16,579 nt of DNA from Bacteroidales bacterium (GCA_012514255.1 JAAZAP010000222.1:1-16579); one strand, 5' to 3'. Counted from the first letter of the stretch, positions 5,787-14,657 are shown. Notes: generated by a model from the sequence alone, not told the origin. Translations and numbers: made by a program.

Positions 5787-8700
5787 CTAGTGCAGTGCTC
5801 CTAATGCTTCCTTAACCGCGGTTACCAGCTGCGGATCATTACCCTTCTGCATGTCTCCGAAAGTGGTGCGTACATAAACATCAGGCTTCACCCCGGTCTT
5901 CTCCAGGTCATTTCCCTCCAGGTCATAACAACCCCACGCCGGCAGGCGCGTAGAGGAACCGTCAACCAGCTGCCTCCCCGAAGTAAATATTATCCATCTG
6001 TAAGTCTCGGTGCCCACTATTGTCCCCATCTTCAGCTGACGGAAAGCGGCGGCGGTCATCTCGGCATCGCTCAGCGACTGCTCATTAACCATCAGGATAA
6101 TAGGTCCGCCTGACGGTGCGAAGTTGGGCTGCGGCGACCGCTTCCCGTTGCGTGCCTGCCACTCCAGGTAGGGCTTCTGAGAGAGGAACCTGATTACATC
6201 GTCGTGCACGTTCCCTCCCCTGTTGTTGCGTATATCCAGGATCAGCGCCTCCTTGCCAAGGGCAATCCCCGTCATGTCAATAAGGAACTTATCAAGGCTC
6301 TGGTTGCCCATGTCCTTCATATAGACATAAGCCACCCTGCCCCCTGAAAGGCTGTCGACAATCTTCCTGTTCTCAGCCACCCAGCTGTCATAAAGCAGTG
6401 TCTTCAGAGCGCCTGAGCTGACGGGAACCAGGGTCATGTCAAACTCCTTCCCCTTCCGCGCAAAGCGAAGTGTGATCTCCTTCTCAAGCTGCGGCAGGGT
6501 GAAGAACCTGTCGCGATCAGCAGACTCATCCACCGGTGTGCCGTTGACAGCCACCAGCCTGTCGCCGGACTTCAGTGGCGTGTCAGTCAGATCGGCCGGC
6601 GAGCGTGCCACCCATCCTTCCACGACAAAAGGATCATCGCTCCGGAAGATTATACCCGTTGCGTTGGTCCTCAGCCTGTAGAAAGGTCTCGCCTCTTCGC
6701 CCTGGCTGCTAAAGCCGAGGTGCGACGAGTTCAGCTCACCAAGCATATCATTCTGTATGGTCCTCAGGTTGTCCCTGTTGCGGATCAGCGGAAGGTACTG
6801 CTCGTACCGTGTAAGCATAGCCCTCCAGTCTACGCCGTGGTAATTCAGATCATAGAAGTGCTCTGCAAGCGTAGCCCAGTTCTCGTAAAACATCTGTAGG
6901 AACTCATCGTGCAGGTTCTTGCTGAAGGTGGCAGACAGGGCTATCTTGTCCGCCTTCCCCTCGGCCGGCTTCACCTCGTGGACATCGCCCGAGATCAGGG
7001 CATAGAACTTGTCGCCGGCCATAATCACCCTGCTGAAACTCCTCTCGCCAATGGCTGCACTCTTCGGCGGATCAAACGGAGAGAGCTCCACCTTCGTCAT
7101 CACCCTGTCACGCGGATTGCGAGAGTTGTTGAAGAGCACCATCGTCTTGCCCCTGACAGTGAAAACGTAAGGTGATGACTGCGAATTCCCTTTCACATCA
7201 ATCTGTTCCCAGCGGTCAGCGATTCCGTCTGTCTCAATTTTTATATCCACCTTCAGACTGTCTTTGGAAGGCTTTTTCACGAAAAGTTTGTCGTACTCCT
7301 CCGTACGCAATGACTCACTGAAACGGTAAAGCGGGATGCGGTAGAGCTTGCTGACACCTGCCCCCCTCGGGAAGCCGGCATTGTACCTGTTGGCGCTCAG
7401 GTAGATATATCGACCGTCAGGTGACCAGTACGGATCCGCCTCAGCCACACCGTTATTGGTGATGGTATGAGTTTTTGACTCTTTCGTGTCATATATGAAG
7501 ATATCCTGTTCGAAGTTCCGGAAGGCGGCATACAATATATACCTGCTGTCAGGTGAGAATCGCGGCTGGGTGGGCCGGAACCAGAACTCATCCTTAATAA
7601 TTCCCGTCACACTGAAATTTTTCAGGTCAATGAGGTCAATGTAGCTGTCGCCGCTGTTGAAAAGTGCCTTCTCACCGTCAGGACTGACAAGCAGATTCTG
7701 CAGGGTACGTTCGTATTGTGTCAGCTGTTTCTCAGCTGCAGGCAACGAGGCTGAAATTGTGAACAGATTGGCCCATCCCTTTAAGGTGCGGGTGTAGAGA
7801 AGCGACTCATTATCCTTCATCCATCTGACCTCCTGTACCCTCTCGCCCCTGTCGGTGGGCATCTCCTTAATGAATTTGCCGGTGATATCTGAAACAAACA
7901 ACCTCCCGCGCGAGACAAAGGCAATCTTCTTGCCGTCGCCAGAGACATCGAAATCAGTGATCTTGCCCGCACTGTTGTATCCAATCTCCGTTGCCAGGTT
8001 TTCGTTTGACCAGACACTTATTTCGCAGAGCGAACTCTCTTCGCGTTCGACATCGTAAGTCCAGATGCGGTAATCGCGCGCAAAAACCACGAACCTGCCA
8101 TCGGCGCTGACCCGTGGACGGCGGATGGAGGTCGGGAACGTGGTCATCTGTCGCTTTGCGCCATTATCAAAAGTGTACAGATTGTATTCAGCATTGCCCT
8201 CGTCAGATGCGAACCAGAGCTTGCCGTTGCGGTCAACGGAAGGCCACAGGTCCTTGCCCTCCCACTCCGTGAGCCGCTTGTATTCGCCTGTGGTTCTGCT
8301 GTAATACTCGATGTCAGGGTCATTCTCCCCCCTGTATCTCTTCCTGTGGGGAAACATATAGCTCTCCCACGATGTGGTAAAATACCATTCTCTGCCGTTG
8401 CTTCCCGGGATTTCAACCATGTTGTGTGCCTGGTCAAAGTAGTTGTCCGAGAAAAGACGCGCCGGGGTACATCCTGTTGCAGAAACAGTGTAAGCGCCAA
8501 ATGTATTGAACCTGTCAGATGTGAAATAGACTGTTCTTGAATCCCATGACCAGCTGTCGGGGTAGTCATTGGCGTCATGCCATGTCAGCTGCTGCATGGT
8601 GCCGCCATCGACCGGCATGATGTATACATCCGCGTTACCGTTCTGCGTGGATGCAAAAGCCAGCCACTTACCATCAGGAGAGAAGCAGGGGACCGACTCC

Positions 8701-8894
8701 TCACCGGTCATTGCCGTAATGCGATGCGCTGTGCCGCCGCTGCGGTCAGCCATCCACAGGTCGCTTTCATATACAAATACGATTTTTGATCCGTCAGGTG
8801 AGATTGCCGGATCAGAGAGAAAGGCAGACTGCCCACGGACTGAGATAGTGCCAGCTACAGCCAACAACATCAACAAGTTAAAAAGGCTTTTCAT
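5787..8894 (-). CDS. tricorn-like protease, S41 family, exported
   Basis: 1035 residues with a signal peptide (MKSLFNLLMLLAVAGTISVRGQ), so it acts in the periplasm or envelope. The N-terminal two thirds are two beta-propellers built of PD40-like blades (ISPDGSKIVF, FSPDGKWLAF, SADGRFVVFA, VSGDGKKIAFV, VSPDGEKALF, FSPDSRYILY, WSPDGRYIYL). These are followed by the tricorn C1 region, a PDZ domain (about 740-835, GDRLVAVNG) and the S41 core (about 860-1020). The tricorn catalytic set is present: S724-H725 in LNSSHLG, S942-D943 in NEQSLSD, and a Glu in DLEGNDLEKTGVKPD (E993 or E998). The archaeal enzyme cuts proteasome products into small peptides; exported bacterial members probably degrade envelope or imported peptides. 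The divergent M1 aminopeptidase would complement it. Length agrees with the family. Confidence 0.92.
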   Translation of the reverse strand: MKSLFNLLMLLAVAGTISVRGQSAFLSDPAISPDGSKIVFVYESDLWMADRSGGTAHRITAMTGEESVPCFSPDGKWLAFASTQNGNADVYIMPVDGGTMQQLTWHDANDYPDSWSWDSRTVYFTSDRFNTFGAYTVSATGCTPARLFSDNYFDQAHNMVEIPGSNGREWYFTTSWESYMFPHRKRYRGENDPDIEYYSRTTGEYKRLTEWEGKDLWPSVDRNGKLWFASDEGNAEYNLYTFDNGAKRQMTTFPTSIRRPRVSADGRFVVFARDYRIWTYDVEREESSLCEISVWSNENLATEIGYNSAGKITDFDVSGDGKKIAFVSRGRLFVSDITGKFIKEMPTDRGERVQEVRWMKDNESLLYTRTLKGWANLFTISASLPAAEKQLTQYERTLQNLLVSPDGEKALFNSGDSYIDLIDLKNFSVTGIIKDEFWFRPTQPRFSPDSRYILYAAFRNFEQDIFIYDTKESKTHTITNNGVAEADPYWSPDGRYIYLSANRYNAGFPRGAGVSKLYRIPLYRFSESLRTEEYDKLFVKKPSKDSLKVDIKIETDGIADRWEQIDVKGNSQSSPYVFTVRGKTMVLFNNSRNPRDRVMTKVELSPFDPPKSAAIGERSFSRVIMAGDKFYALISGDVHEVKPAEGKADKIALSATFSKNLHDEFLQMFYENWATLAEHFYDLNYHGVDWRAMLTRYEQYLPLIRNRDNLRTIQNDMLGELNSSHLGFSSQGEEARPFYRLRTNATGIIFRSDDPFVVEGWVARSPADLTDTPLKSGDRLVAVNGTPVDESADRDRFFTLPQLEKEITLRFARKGKEFDMTLVPVSSGALKTLLYDSWVAENRKIVDSLSGGRVAYVYMKDMGNQSLDKFLIDMTGIALGKEALILDIRNNRGGNVHDDVIRFLSQKPYLEWQARNGKRSPQPNFAPSGGPIILMVNEQSLSDAEMTAAAFRQLKMGTIVGTETYRWIIFTSGRQLVDGSSTRLPAWGCYDLEGNDLEKTGVKPDVYVRTTFGDMQKGNDPQLVTAVKEALGALH

Positions 8895-8922
8895 GATATT
8901 TCGTTTAGAAATGGTCTCACTC

Positions 8923-8930
8923 CAAATATA
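8923..8930 (-). promoter_or_regulatory. -7 box of the tricorn-like protease gene
   Basis: A perfect TATATTTG on the minus strand lies 28 bases before the ATG. The matching -33 region is weak (no TTG at 19 bases). Instead, an AGCTTTTTCAGCT palindrome within 8937-8959 overlaps where it should be, and it could be an operator. The 5' leader would be about 22 bases. Confidence 0.6.
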
Positions 8931-9030
8931 TAGAATAACAAGCTGAAAAAGCTGATGTTATTTAACACTGTTCATGAAACTCCCGGGGTGGTTATGATAT
9001 GCCTGGGAAAGTCTATACGGGACGATTGAC

Positions 9031-9038
9031 TATATTTG
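9031..9038 (+). promoter_or_regulatory. -7 box of the M1 aminopeptidase gene
   Basis: A perfect TATATTTG lies 19 bases before the ATG at 9058. The -33 region at 19-21 bases upstream has no TTG. The predicted leader is about 12 bases, so little regulation after initiation is expected. Confidence 0.55.
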
Positions 9039-9057
9039 ATCACAATAAAGAGAGATT

Positions 9058-11679
9058 ATGAAACCCGGACCGATTTCCATTCGCCTGCTGCCGGCGTTTT
9101 TGCTGATTGAGGCGGCCGTGTTACTTGCCACCGTGGTCTTATCTTCATGTGGCCGTACTGACAGGGCGGGATATACCGCTGAAGGAGTGTCAAAACTCCT
9201 GGCAACATACAGGTTTGAGACCGTGAAAGATGTAAGGTACAACCTGTCTTTTATTATTGATACAGGCAGGGTTAGTCCCGTGGAGGGCACTGCAGTGATT
9301 GAGTTTGAGCGCACTTCAGGTCGTGAACCGCTGGTATTGGATTTTAAGGTGCCCGGGGATTACCTTAAAACAGTGACCGTAAACGGGAAGCCGACTGAGG
9401 CTGGACTCGTCAACGGCCATATAATCATTGACAGGGAACTGTTATCACGCCGCTACAACCGCGTGGAGGTCAGCTTCCGGGCCGGGGACCTCTCGCTGAA
9501 CAGGAATGATGAATACCTGTATACGCTTTTCGTTCCCGACAGGGCATCAACTGCATTCCCGTGCTTTGACCAGCCTGACATCAAGGGCAGGTTCACCATC
9601 ACGCTGGATATCCCTGAATCATACCGTGCCATGTCAAACAATCCCGTCGTCCTGGCAGACACAACTGACGGAAGGGTCACCCTTCGCTTCAGCGAGACAA
9701 AGCCCATCAGCACTTATCTCTTTGCCTTCGCAGCAGGCAAATTTGAGCTGGCGGAAAAGGAGATTGACGGTGTGAAGATGGAGATGCTGCACCGCGAGAA
9801 CCGCCCCGGATATGTTGAGAACAACGCCGATGAGATTTTCCGCCTCCATTACAGCGCCCTGAAATGGCTTGAGGAATACACGCAGATACCCTATCCCTTT
9901 GACAAATTCGGCTTTGTGCTTCTGCCGCCGTTCCAATACAGCGGGATGGAACACCCGGGGTCAATATTTTACAGGGCCTCATCGCTGATGCTTGAGGCCT
10001 CTCCCACACTTAACGAGCGGCTTTCACGTGCCTCGCTGATTGCACATGAGACATCGCATATCTGGTTCGGTGACCTGGTGACAATGAAATGGTTTGACGA
10101 CGTCTGGCTGAAGGAGGTTTTTGCTGGCTACATGTCAGATAAAATTGCCGGTCCTGATTTCCCCGATATAAACCATGATCTCCGCTTTCTTCTTTCGCGC
10201 TATCCTGCTGCCTATGAGGTAGACCGCACCCGGGGCACCAACGCGATCATTCAGCAATTGGGTAATATGAAGGATGCCGGCTCGCTCTACGGAGGCATCA
10301 TCTACAACAAGGCACCCATAGTGATGCGGCAGCTTGAACAGCTGGCCGGAGAAGAGAACCTGAAGAGGGGGTTGCAGGTTTACCTGAACGAGTACGCATG
10401 GGGCAATGCCCGCTGGGATGACCTGGTTTCCATACTGGAGGAGACATCGCAAAAGCCCCTCGGGGAGTGGAGCAGGATGTGGGTAAGGGAGGCTGGCATG
10501 CCGATAATAAAACCCGTAATTGCAGAAGATAACGGATACAGGATCTCGCTCAGTGAGGATGACCCGGCAGGGACACTCCGGCACTGGCCCCAGACACTGA
10601 AGACAATGGTGATCACGGCATCGGATACCATTACTGCTGACCTGCAACCGGCTGAAAGAGATTCCTATATCACAACCGCTGACAAGCCGTTGTGCGTTAT
10701 CCCTGATATTTCAGGAAGAGCATACGGCACCTTCCTGTTTGACAGTATCAGTGCCGCATATCTGACGGCAGGGCTTCCGGAAATGAACGATCCGTTGCTT
10801 AAAGGTATCCTCTGGATCAATATGTATGAAAACCTGGTCAACGGGACAGTAAGTCCGGTTGTATTCTGCGAAACCGCACTACGCGACCTGCAGGTCATCT
10901 CCGATCTGCAATTGCGGAACTATCTTTCAGGCAGGTTCTCGTCGGTATGGTGGAACCGGCTCACCGCAGAGGAGCGGGCGGCCCGGGCGGCGGAGACAGA
11001 GTCAATGATTAGAGGCAAAATGGCATCAGCAGAAACCCCGGCTGAAAAACGTTCATGGTACGGCACACTGAGAGATGTAACAGTCACACCCGGGGGCATG
11101 AATTACCTTACAATCCTGTGGAAAAGCGGAGAGCTTCCGGGCGAGACCCTTCGGGGCGATGTGCCTCCGGGCGGTAAGATTTCCGGCGCCGTCATGCTGA
11201 GCGAGGATGAGCTCTGCACCCTGGCGCTGACGCTGGCGCTGAAAGGTCACCCTGAGGCTGACCGAATAATTGAGGAGCAGCGCGAACGAATTACAGGTAA
11301 GGAGAGACTGGAGCGGTTTGATTTTGTGATACCGGCCGTATCTGCTGACGCTGCGGTCAGGGATGCCTTCTTTGAGAGTCTCCGTGACCCGGCCAACCGC
11401 GAGCGTGAGCCATGGGTTCTGGAAGCACTCGGATATCTGCACCATCCATCTGTGGCGGAAAGATCTGAGCATTACATATTTCCATCGCTTGAACTGCTTG
11501 AAGAGATAAAGAACACAGGTGACATCTTCTTTCCCGGAAGCTGGATAACAACAACCCTTGCCGGACACCGCTCACCCGGGGCCCGCGTAACCATGGAGAA
11601 GTTCCTCGATGATCACCCTGACTACCCGGCGGACCTGAAGCTGAAGATACTGCAGGCGGCGGATCATCTGTTCAGGTAG
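9058..11679 (+). CDS. M1-family zinc aminopeptidase lipoprotein
   Basis: 873 residues. The N-terminus ends in a lipobox (VVLSSC, Cys31), so the protein is probably anchored in a membrane on the periplasmic side or at the surface. The zinc site is HETSH (330-334) with E353 in WLKEVF, the spacing HExxH-x18-E of gluzincins. The exopeptidase motif normally written GAMEN is GMEHPG (296-301). The catalytic Tyr is probably Y416 in IIYNKAPIVMRQL. Before the active site lies the beta-sandwich domain with FPCFDQPDIKGRFTITLDIP (167-186), typical of M1. The helical C-terminal half (about 600-873) is the last domain. It removes N-terminal residues from peptides. It is divergent from the tricorn-like protease; a shared role in peptide use is likely but inferred. 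Confidence 0.92.
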   Translation: MKPGPISIRLLPAFLLIEAAVLLATVVLSSCGRTDRAGYTAEGVSKLLATYRFETVKDVRYNLSFIIDTGRVSPVEGTAVIEFERTSGREPLVLDFKVPGDYLKTVTVNGKPTEAGLVNGHIIIDRELLSRRYNRVEVSFRAGDLSLNRNDEYLYTLFVPDRASTAFPCFDQPDIKGRFTITLDIPESYRAMSNNPVVLADTTDGRVTLRFSETKPISTYLFAFAAGKFELAEKEIDGVKMEMLHRENRPGYVENNADEIFRLHYSALKWLEEYTQIPYPFDKFGFVLLPPFQYSGMEHPGSIFYRASSLMLEASPTLNERLSRASLIAHETSHIWFGDLVTMKWFDDVWLKEVFAGYMSDKIAGPDFPDINHDLRFLLSRYPAAYEVDRTRGTNAIIQQLGNMKDAGSLYGGIIYNKAPIVMRQLEQLAGEENLKRGLQVYLNEYAWGNARWDDLVSILEETSQKPLGEWSRMWVREAGMPIIKPVIAEDNGYRISLSEDDPAGTLRHWPQTLKTMVITASDTITADLQPAERDSYITTADKPLCVIPDISGRAYGTFLFDSISAAYLTAGLPEMNDPLLKGILWINMYENLVNGTVSPVVFCETALRDLQVISDLQLRNYLSGRFSSVWWNRLTAEERAARAAETESMIRGKMASAETPAEKRSWYGTLRDVTVTPGGMNYLTILWKSGELPGETLRGDVPPGGKISGAVMLSEDELCTLALTLALKGHPEADRIIEEQRERITGKERLERFDFVIPAVSADAAVRDAFFESLRDPANREREPWVLEALGYLHHPSVAERSEHYIFPSLELLEEIKNTGDIFFPGSWITTTLAGHRSPGARVTMEKFLDDHPDYPADLKLKILQAADHLFR

Positions 11680-11701
11680 TTATCTATCATATATCATTGA
11701 A

Positions 11702-11954
11702 TTACAATTCTTTATGCTCTACGAGCATAGGTTTTATTGGGAGCTCCTGTTACAATTCCTGATGCGCTACGCGCATCAGATTGCAGGCAATAAGGATTGT
11801 AACTGGCAGTCGTCACAACCAACAGATCGTCGTAGACGATCAAGAATTGTAACACGAATGACACCCCAACCAACAGATCGTCGTAGACGATCAAGAATTG
11901 TAACCGGCAAATACTCACCGCCAACCCATCGTCGTAGACGATCAAGAATTGTAC
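11702..11954. repeat. array of five GTA/TAC-loop hairpin units
   Basis: Each unit is a perfect stem of 6-9 bp with a 3-base loop and a flank GAATTGTA(A)C. Loops are at 11720-11722, 11768-11770, 11832-11834, 11883-11885 and 11934-11936. The first two units point left (ACAATTC before the stem, loop TAC); the last three point right (stem, then GAATTGTAAC, loop GTA). Stems are TATGCTC/GAGCATA, CTGATGCGC/GCGCATCAG, GATCGTC/GACGATC (twice) and ATCGTC/GACGAT. Units 3 and 4 are identical over 37 bases (11817-11853, 11868-11904), and loops 3 to 5 are exactly 51 bases apart. A further half-unit, AAGGATTGTAAC, is at 11792-11803. The array fills most of the space between the peptidase stop and the Pmp3-family gene. 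Confidence 0.9.
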
Positions 11955-12002
11955 AACAATACAGGAATTTCCTATCTTCACAATCGTAAATCGCAAATAA
12001 CA

Positions 12003-12155
12003 ATGGGTTTCTGGCGTGTCCTCGTATGCATTCTCTTCCCTCCCCTGGCCGTGATAGACAAGGGCTGTGGCTCAGTCCTGATCATCTTCCTCCTCACCCT
12101 CTGCGGGTGGGTCCCCGGCGTGATCGGCGCACTGATCATCAATAACAGGAGGTGA
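12003..12155 (+). CDS. Pmp3/YqaE-family small membrane protein
   Basis: 50 residues: MGFWRVLVCILFPPLAVIDK, then a second hydrophobic helix and the ending NNRR. Two transmembrane helices with the FPPLAV..DKGCGS hairpin and a GW.PG.I.A motif are diagnostic for the Pmp3/YqaE (UPF0057) family. These proteolipids are linked to salt, cold or membrane-potential stress in plants, yeast and bacteria; the molecular function is unsettled. The start is ATG 12003 because the family begins exactly there; an upstream in-frame TTG at 11949 lies inside the last hairpin unit. The gene is monocistronic, with the hairpin array upstream and the suf operon downstream on the same strand. Confidence 0.93.
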   Translation: MGFWRVLVCILFPPLAVIDKGCGSVLIIFLLTLCGWVPGVIGALIINNRR

Positions 12156-12161
12156 ACAACC

Positions 12162-12179
12162 ACTTCCCCGCCCGGAAGT
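12162..12179 (+). terminator. possible hairpin after the Pmp3-family gene
   Basis: ACTTCC-CCGCCC-GGAAGT is a perfect 6-bp stem seven bases after the stop codon. No T-tract follows (TACATTTG), so it is a weak candidate for transcription termination or mRNA 3' protection. Confidence 0.35.
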
Positions 12180-12236
12180 TACATTTGCCTTATTCATCAT
12201 AGCCTTACATTCATCCTCCATCTCGCCATTTTTGAT

Positions 12237-12244
12237 TAATTTTG
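12237..12244 (+). promoter_or_regulatory. -7 box of the suf operon
   Basis: TAATTTTG fits TAnnTTTG exactly and is followed by CA, as in many Bacteroidota promoters. The transcript would start around 12251, giving a leader of about 68 bases before sufB. No clear -33 TTG is at 19-21 bases. The palindrome TTGTACAA (12260-12267) lies in the leader just after the start and could be a repressor site; I cannot link it to a known Fe-S regulator. Confidence 0.5.
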
Positions 12245-12306
12245 CACGATTGTAAAAACTTGTACAAACTTTAACCGGTGACATTTGTTGAGTTGATGTA
12301 CCGTTG

Positions 12307-12312
12307 AAGGAG
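12307..12312 (+). promoter_or_regulatory. Shine-Dalgarno sequence of sufB
   Basis: AAGGAG stands six bases before ATG 12319. This is unusual here, since nearly all other genes in the window lack one. It overlaps an alternative in-frame TTG (12304) and decides for the ATG. Confidence 0.6.
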
Positions 12313-12318
12313 AGGTAT

Positions 12319-13767
12319 ATGGAAAATGACCAGGATAAGCTGCTGGGCGAGGTAACATCGGGAGAATACAAGTACGGCTTCGTTACGGATATAGAGACCG
12401 AGGTTATCCCCAGAGGCCTCAGTGAAGATGTGGTAAGACTCATCTCTGCCAAAAAGGAAGAGCCCGAATGGATGCTTGAGTTCCGGCTCAAGGCATTCCG
12501 CCACTGGCAGACAATGAAGATGCCCAATTGGGCCCACCTGAATATCCCGGATATTGATTTCCAGGATATTATATACTATGCCGCCCCAAAACAGCAAAAG
12601 GGGCCGGATAGCCTTGACGATGTTGATCCTGAACTGCTGAAGACATTTGACAGGCTCGGCATACCCCTTGAGGAACAGAAACGACTCACAGGCGTTGCCG
12701 TTGATGCCGTCATGGACTCAATATCGGTCAAAACCACCTTTCGTGAGACCCTCGCCGAGATGGGCATTATCTTCTGCTCATTCTCCGAGGCAGTGAAGGA
12801 ACACCCGTCGCTGGTACAGAAATACCTGGCCTCAGTGGTACCTTACACTGATAACTTCTTTGCCACACTGAACTCGGCAGTCTTTTCTGACGGCTCGTTC
12901 TGCTATATACCAAAAGGCGTAAGGTGCCCCATGGAACTATCTACATACTTCCGGATCAACGCTGCCAACAGCGGTCAGTTTGAACGTACGCTGCTCATCG
13001 CCGACGAGGAGGCTTATGTGAGCTACCTGGAAGGTTGCACCGCGCCCATGCGCGATGAGAACCAGCTCCATGCCGCTGTGGTTGAGATAGTTGTGGAGCG
13101 TGGCGCCGAGGTCAAGTACAGCACCGTGCAGAACTGGTATCCGGGCGATAAGGATGGCAAGGGAGGAATCTTCAATTTCGTGACCAAACGCGGAATATGC
13201 AAGGGTGACGACTCAAAAATCTCATGGACACAGGTGGAGACGGGCTCGGCAATCACATGGAAATACCCTTCATGCATCCTTCGCGGCAACAACTCTACAG
13301 GCGAGTTCTACTCGGTGGCCGTCACCAACAACTACCAGCAGGCCGATACAGGCACAAAAATGATACACATTGGCCGCAACACGAAGAGCACGATCGTTTC
13401 AAAGGGTATCTCTGCCGGTTTTGGCCAGAACAGCTACCGTGGCCTTGTGAAGGTTCTCGGCAAGGCTGACGGAGCGCGCAATTTCTCGCAGTGCGACTCA
13501 CTCCTCCTCGGCGACAAATGCGGAGCACACACCTTTCCGTATATTGAGGTGGACAACCCCTCGGCAATTGTGGAACATGAAGCAACAACGTCACGCATCG
13601 GCGAAGACCAGATATTCTACTGCAACCAACGGGGCATCTCCACCGAGGATGCCATCGGGCTTATCGTCAACGGATATGCCCGCGAGGTGATCAACAAGCT
13701 CCCGATGGAGTTCGCGGTGGAAGCGCAGAAGCTGCTGCAGATAAGCCTTGAGGGAAGTGTGGGTTAA
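12319..13767 (+). CDS. sufB: Fe-S cluster assembly scaffold protein SufB
   Basis: 482 residues from ATG 12319, close to E. coli SufB (495). SufB forms the SufBC2D complex in the cytoplasm, takes sulfur from SufS (via SufE or SufU) and builds the cluster with SufD and SufC. The C-terminal beta-helix is very conserved: [20 protein letters not shown] with C392, which corresponds to the Cys that receives sulfur and binds the cluster in E. coli, and [17 protein letters not shown] with H420. The end [17 protein letters not shown] is diagnostic. The N-terminal part ([22 protein letters not shown]) is typical too. It is the first gene of a sufBCDS cluster, with the promoter candidate at 12237. A 92-base gap follows before sufC, long for this operon. 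Confidence 0.97.
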   Translation: MENDQDKLLGEVTSGEYKYGFVTDIETEVIPRGLSEDVVRLISAKKEEPEWMLEFRLKAFRHWQTMKMPNWAHLNIPDIDFQDIIYYAAPKQQKGPDSLDDVDPELLKTFDRLGIPLEEQKRLTGVAVDAVMDSISVKTTFRETLAEMGIIFCSFSEAVKEHPSLVQKYLASVVPYTDNFFATLNSAVFSDGSFCYIPKGVRCPMELSTYFRINAANSGQFERTLLIADEEAYVSYLEGCTAPMRDENQLHAAVVEIVVERGAEVKYSTVQNWYPGDKDGKGGIFNFVTKRGICKGDDSKISWTQVETGSAITWKYPSCILRGNNSTGEFYSVAVTNNYQQADTGTKMIHIGRNTKSTIVSKGISAGFGQNSYRGLVKVLGKADGARNFSQCDSLLLGDKCGAHTFPYIEVDNPSAIVEHEATTSRIGEDQIFYCNQRGISTEDAIGLIVNGYAREVINKLPMEFAVEAQKLLQISLEGSVG

Positions 13768-13859
13768 TCCCGCTGTAATTCCGGACGGGCACCCTGACAA
13801 ACCAGATGATAATAACTTGAGCATAAGCACTATAAAACAGAATCAACAGCAAACAACAT

Positions 13860-14657
13860 ATGCAAACCGAATTTTTGTTACAGATAAAAGATTTAAAAGC
13901 TTCAATTGACAATAAGGAGATCATCAAGGGTCTCACCCTGGAAGTGAAACCCGGGGAGATCCATGCCATCATGGGTCCCAACGGCAGCGGCAAGAGTACT
14001 CTCGCCAATGTGCTTACCGGTCGCGAGATAGCCACCGTCACCGCCGGCACAGTCACCTTCGAGGGCAAGAACCTCCTTGATATGTCACCCGAAGACAGGG
14101 CCCGTGAGGGTATCTTCCTCTCATTCCAGTACCCCATAGAGATCCCGGGCGTCAGCATGGTCAATTTCATGAAGACAGCTATCAACGAGCAACGCAAGCA
14201 CCGCGGTCTCGAGCCGCTGTCGGCTTCAGAATTCCTGCGCCAGATGCGTGAGAAGAAGGAGCTTGTGGAGATTGACTCTGCCCTGACCAACAGGAGTGTC
14301 AACGAAGGCTTCTCCGGCGGCGAAAAGAAAAAGAATGAAATATTCCAGATGGCAATGCTCGAGCCAAGACTGGCACTCCTCGATGAGACCGACTCAGGCC
14401 TCGACATCGATGCACTGCGCATCGTCGCCAACGGCGTGAACAAGATCCGCAGGCCTGACACATCAGTGATTGTGATCACTCACTACCAGAGGCTCCTTGA
14501 CTATATTGTGCCCGATCATGTACACGTGCTCTACGACGGCCGCATCGTCAGGTCGGGCGGTCCTGAACTGGCTCTCATGCTTGAAGAGAGAGGATATGAC
14601 TGGATAAGAAAGGAAGCAGACGTCAGCGAAGAGACATGGACTACAGAACAGAAGTGA
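13860..14657 (+). CDS. sufC: Fe-S assembly ATPase SufC
   Basis: 265 residues, an ABC-type ATPase of the SUF complex. All motifs are intact: Walker A GPNGSGKST (39-47), Q-loop FQYP (89-92), signature FSGGEKK (151-157), Walker B ALLDETDSGLD (172-182) and the switch His in ITHYQRLL (H208). The Asp-Ser-Gly after the Walker B Glu is the SufC signature. SufC binds SufB and SufD and drives the conformational change that exposes the assembly site; it has no membrane partner. The last 22 bases overlap the start of sufD, implying translational coupling. Family relatives are about 250 residues; the extra length is a charged C-terminal tail (KEADVSEETWTTEQK). Confidence 0.97.
   Translation: MQTEFLLQIKDLKASIDNKEIIKGLTLEVKPGEIHAIMGPNGSGKSTLANVLTGREIATVTAGTVTFEGKNLLDMSPEDRAREGIFLSFQYPIEIPGVSMVNFMKTAINEQRKHRGLEPLSASEFLRQMREKKELVEIDSALTNRSVNEGFSGGEKKKNEIFQMAMLEPRLALLDETDSGLDIDALRIVANGVNKIRRPDTSVIVITHYQRLLDYIVPDHVHVLYDGRIVRSGGPELALMLEERGYDWIRKEADVSEETWTTEQK

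Noticed and set aside
11817..11954. CRISPR-like array: 37-base repeats ending in ATTGTAAC with intervening sequence
   Set aside because: The gaps are only 14-18 bases, too short for spacers. Stems change between units, orientation switches within the array, and there are no cas genes.
11712..11996. Open frames of 75-94 codons on both strands with RRRRSRIVT-like or QFLIVYDD-like repeated peptides
   Set aside because: They arise because the 51-base period is a multiple of three, which keeps several frames open at once. The hairpin explains the sequence, and the frames clash on both strands.
12304..12318. TTG 12304 as sufB start
   Set aside because: The AAGGAG needed for ribosome binding overlaps this codon and is ideally placed for ATG 12319.
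13691..14479. 262-codon open frame antisense to sufC
   Set aside because: It is a long Ser/Arg-rich antisense frame of a conserved gene with no recognisable motif.
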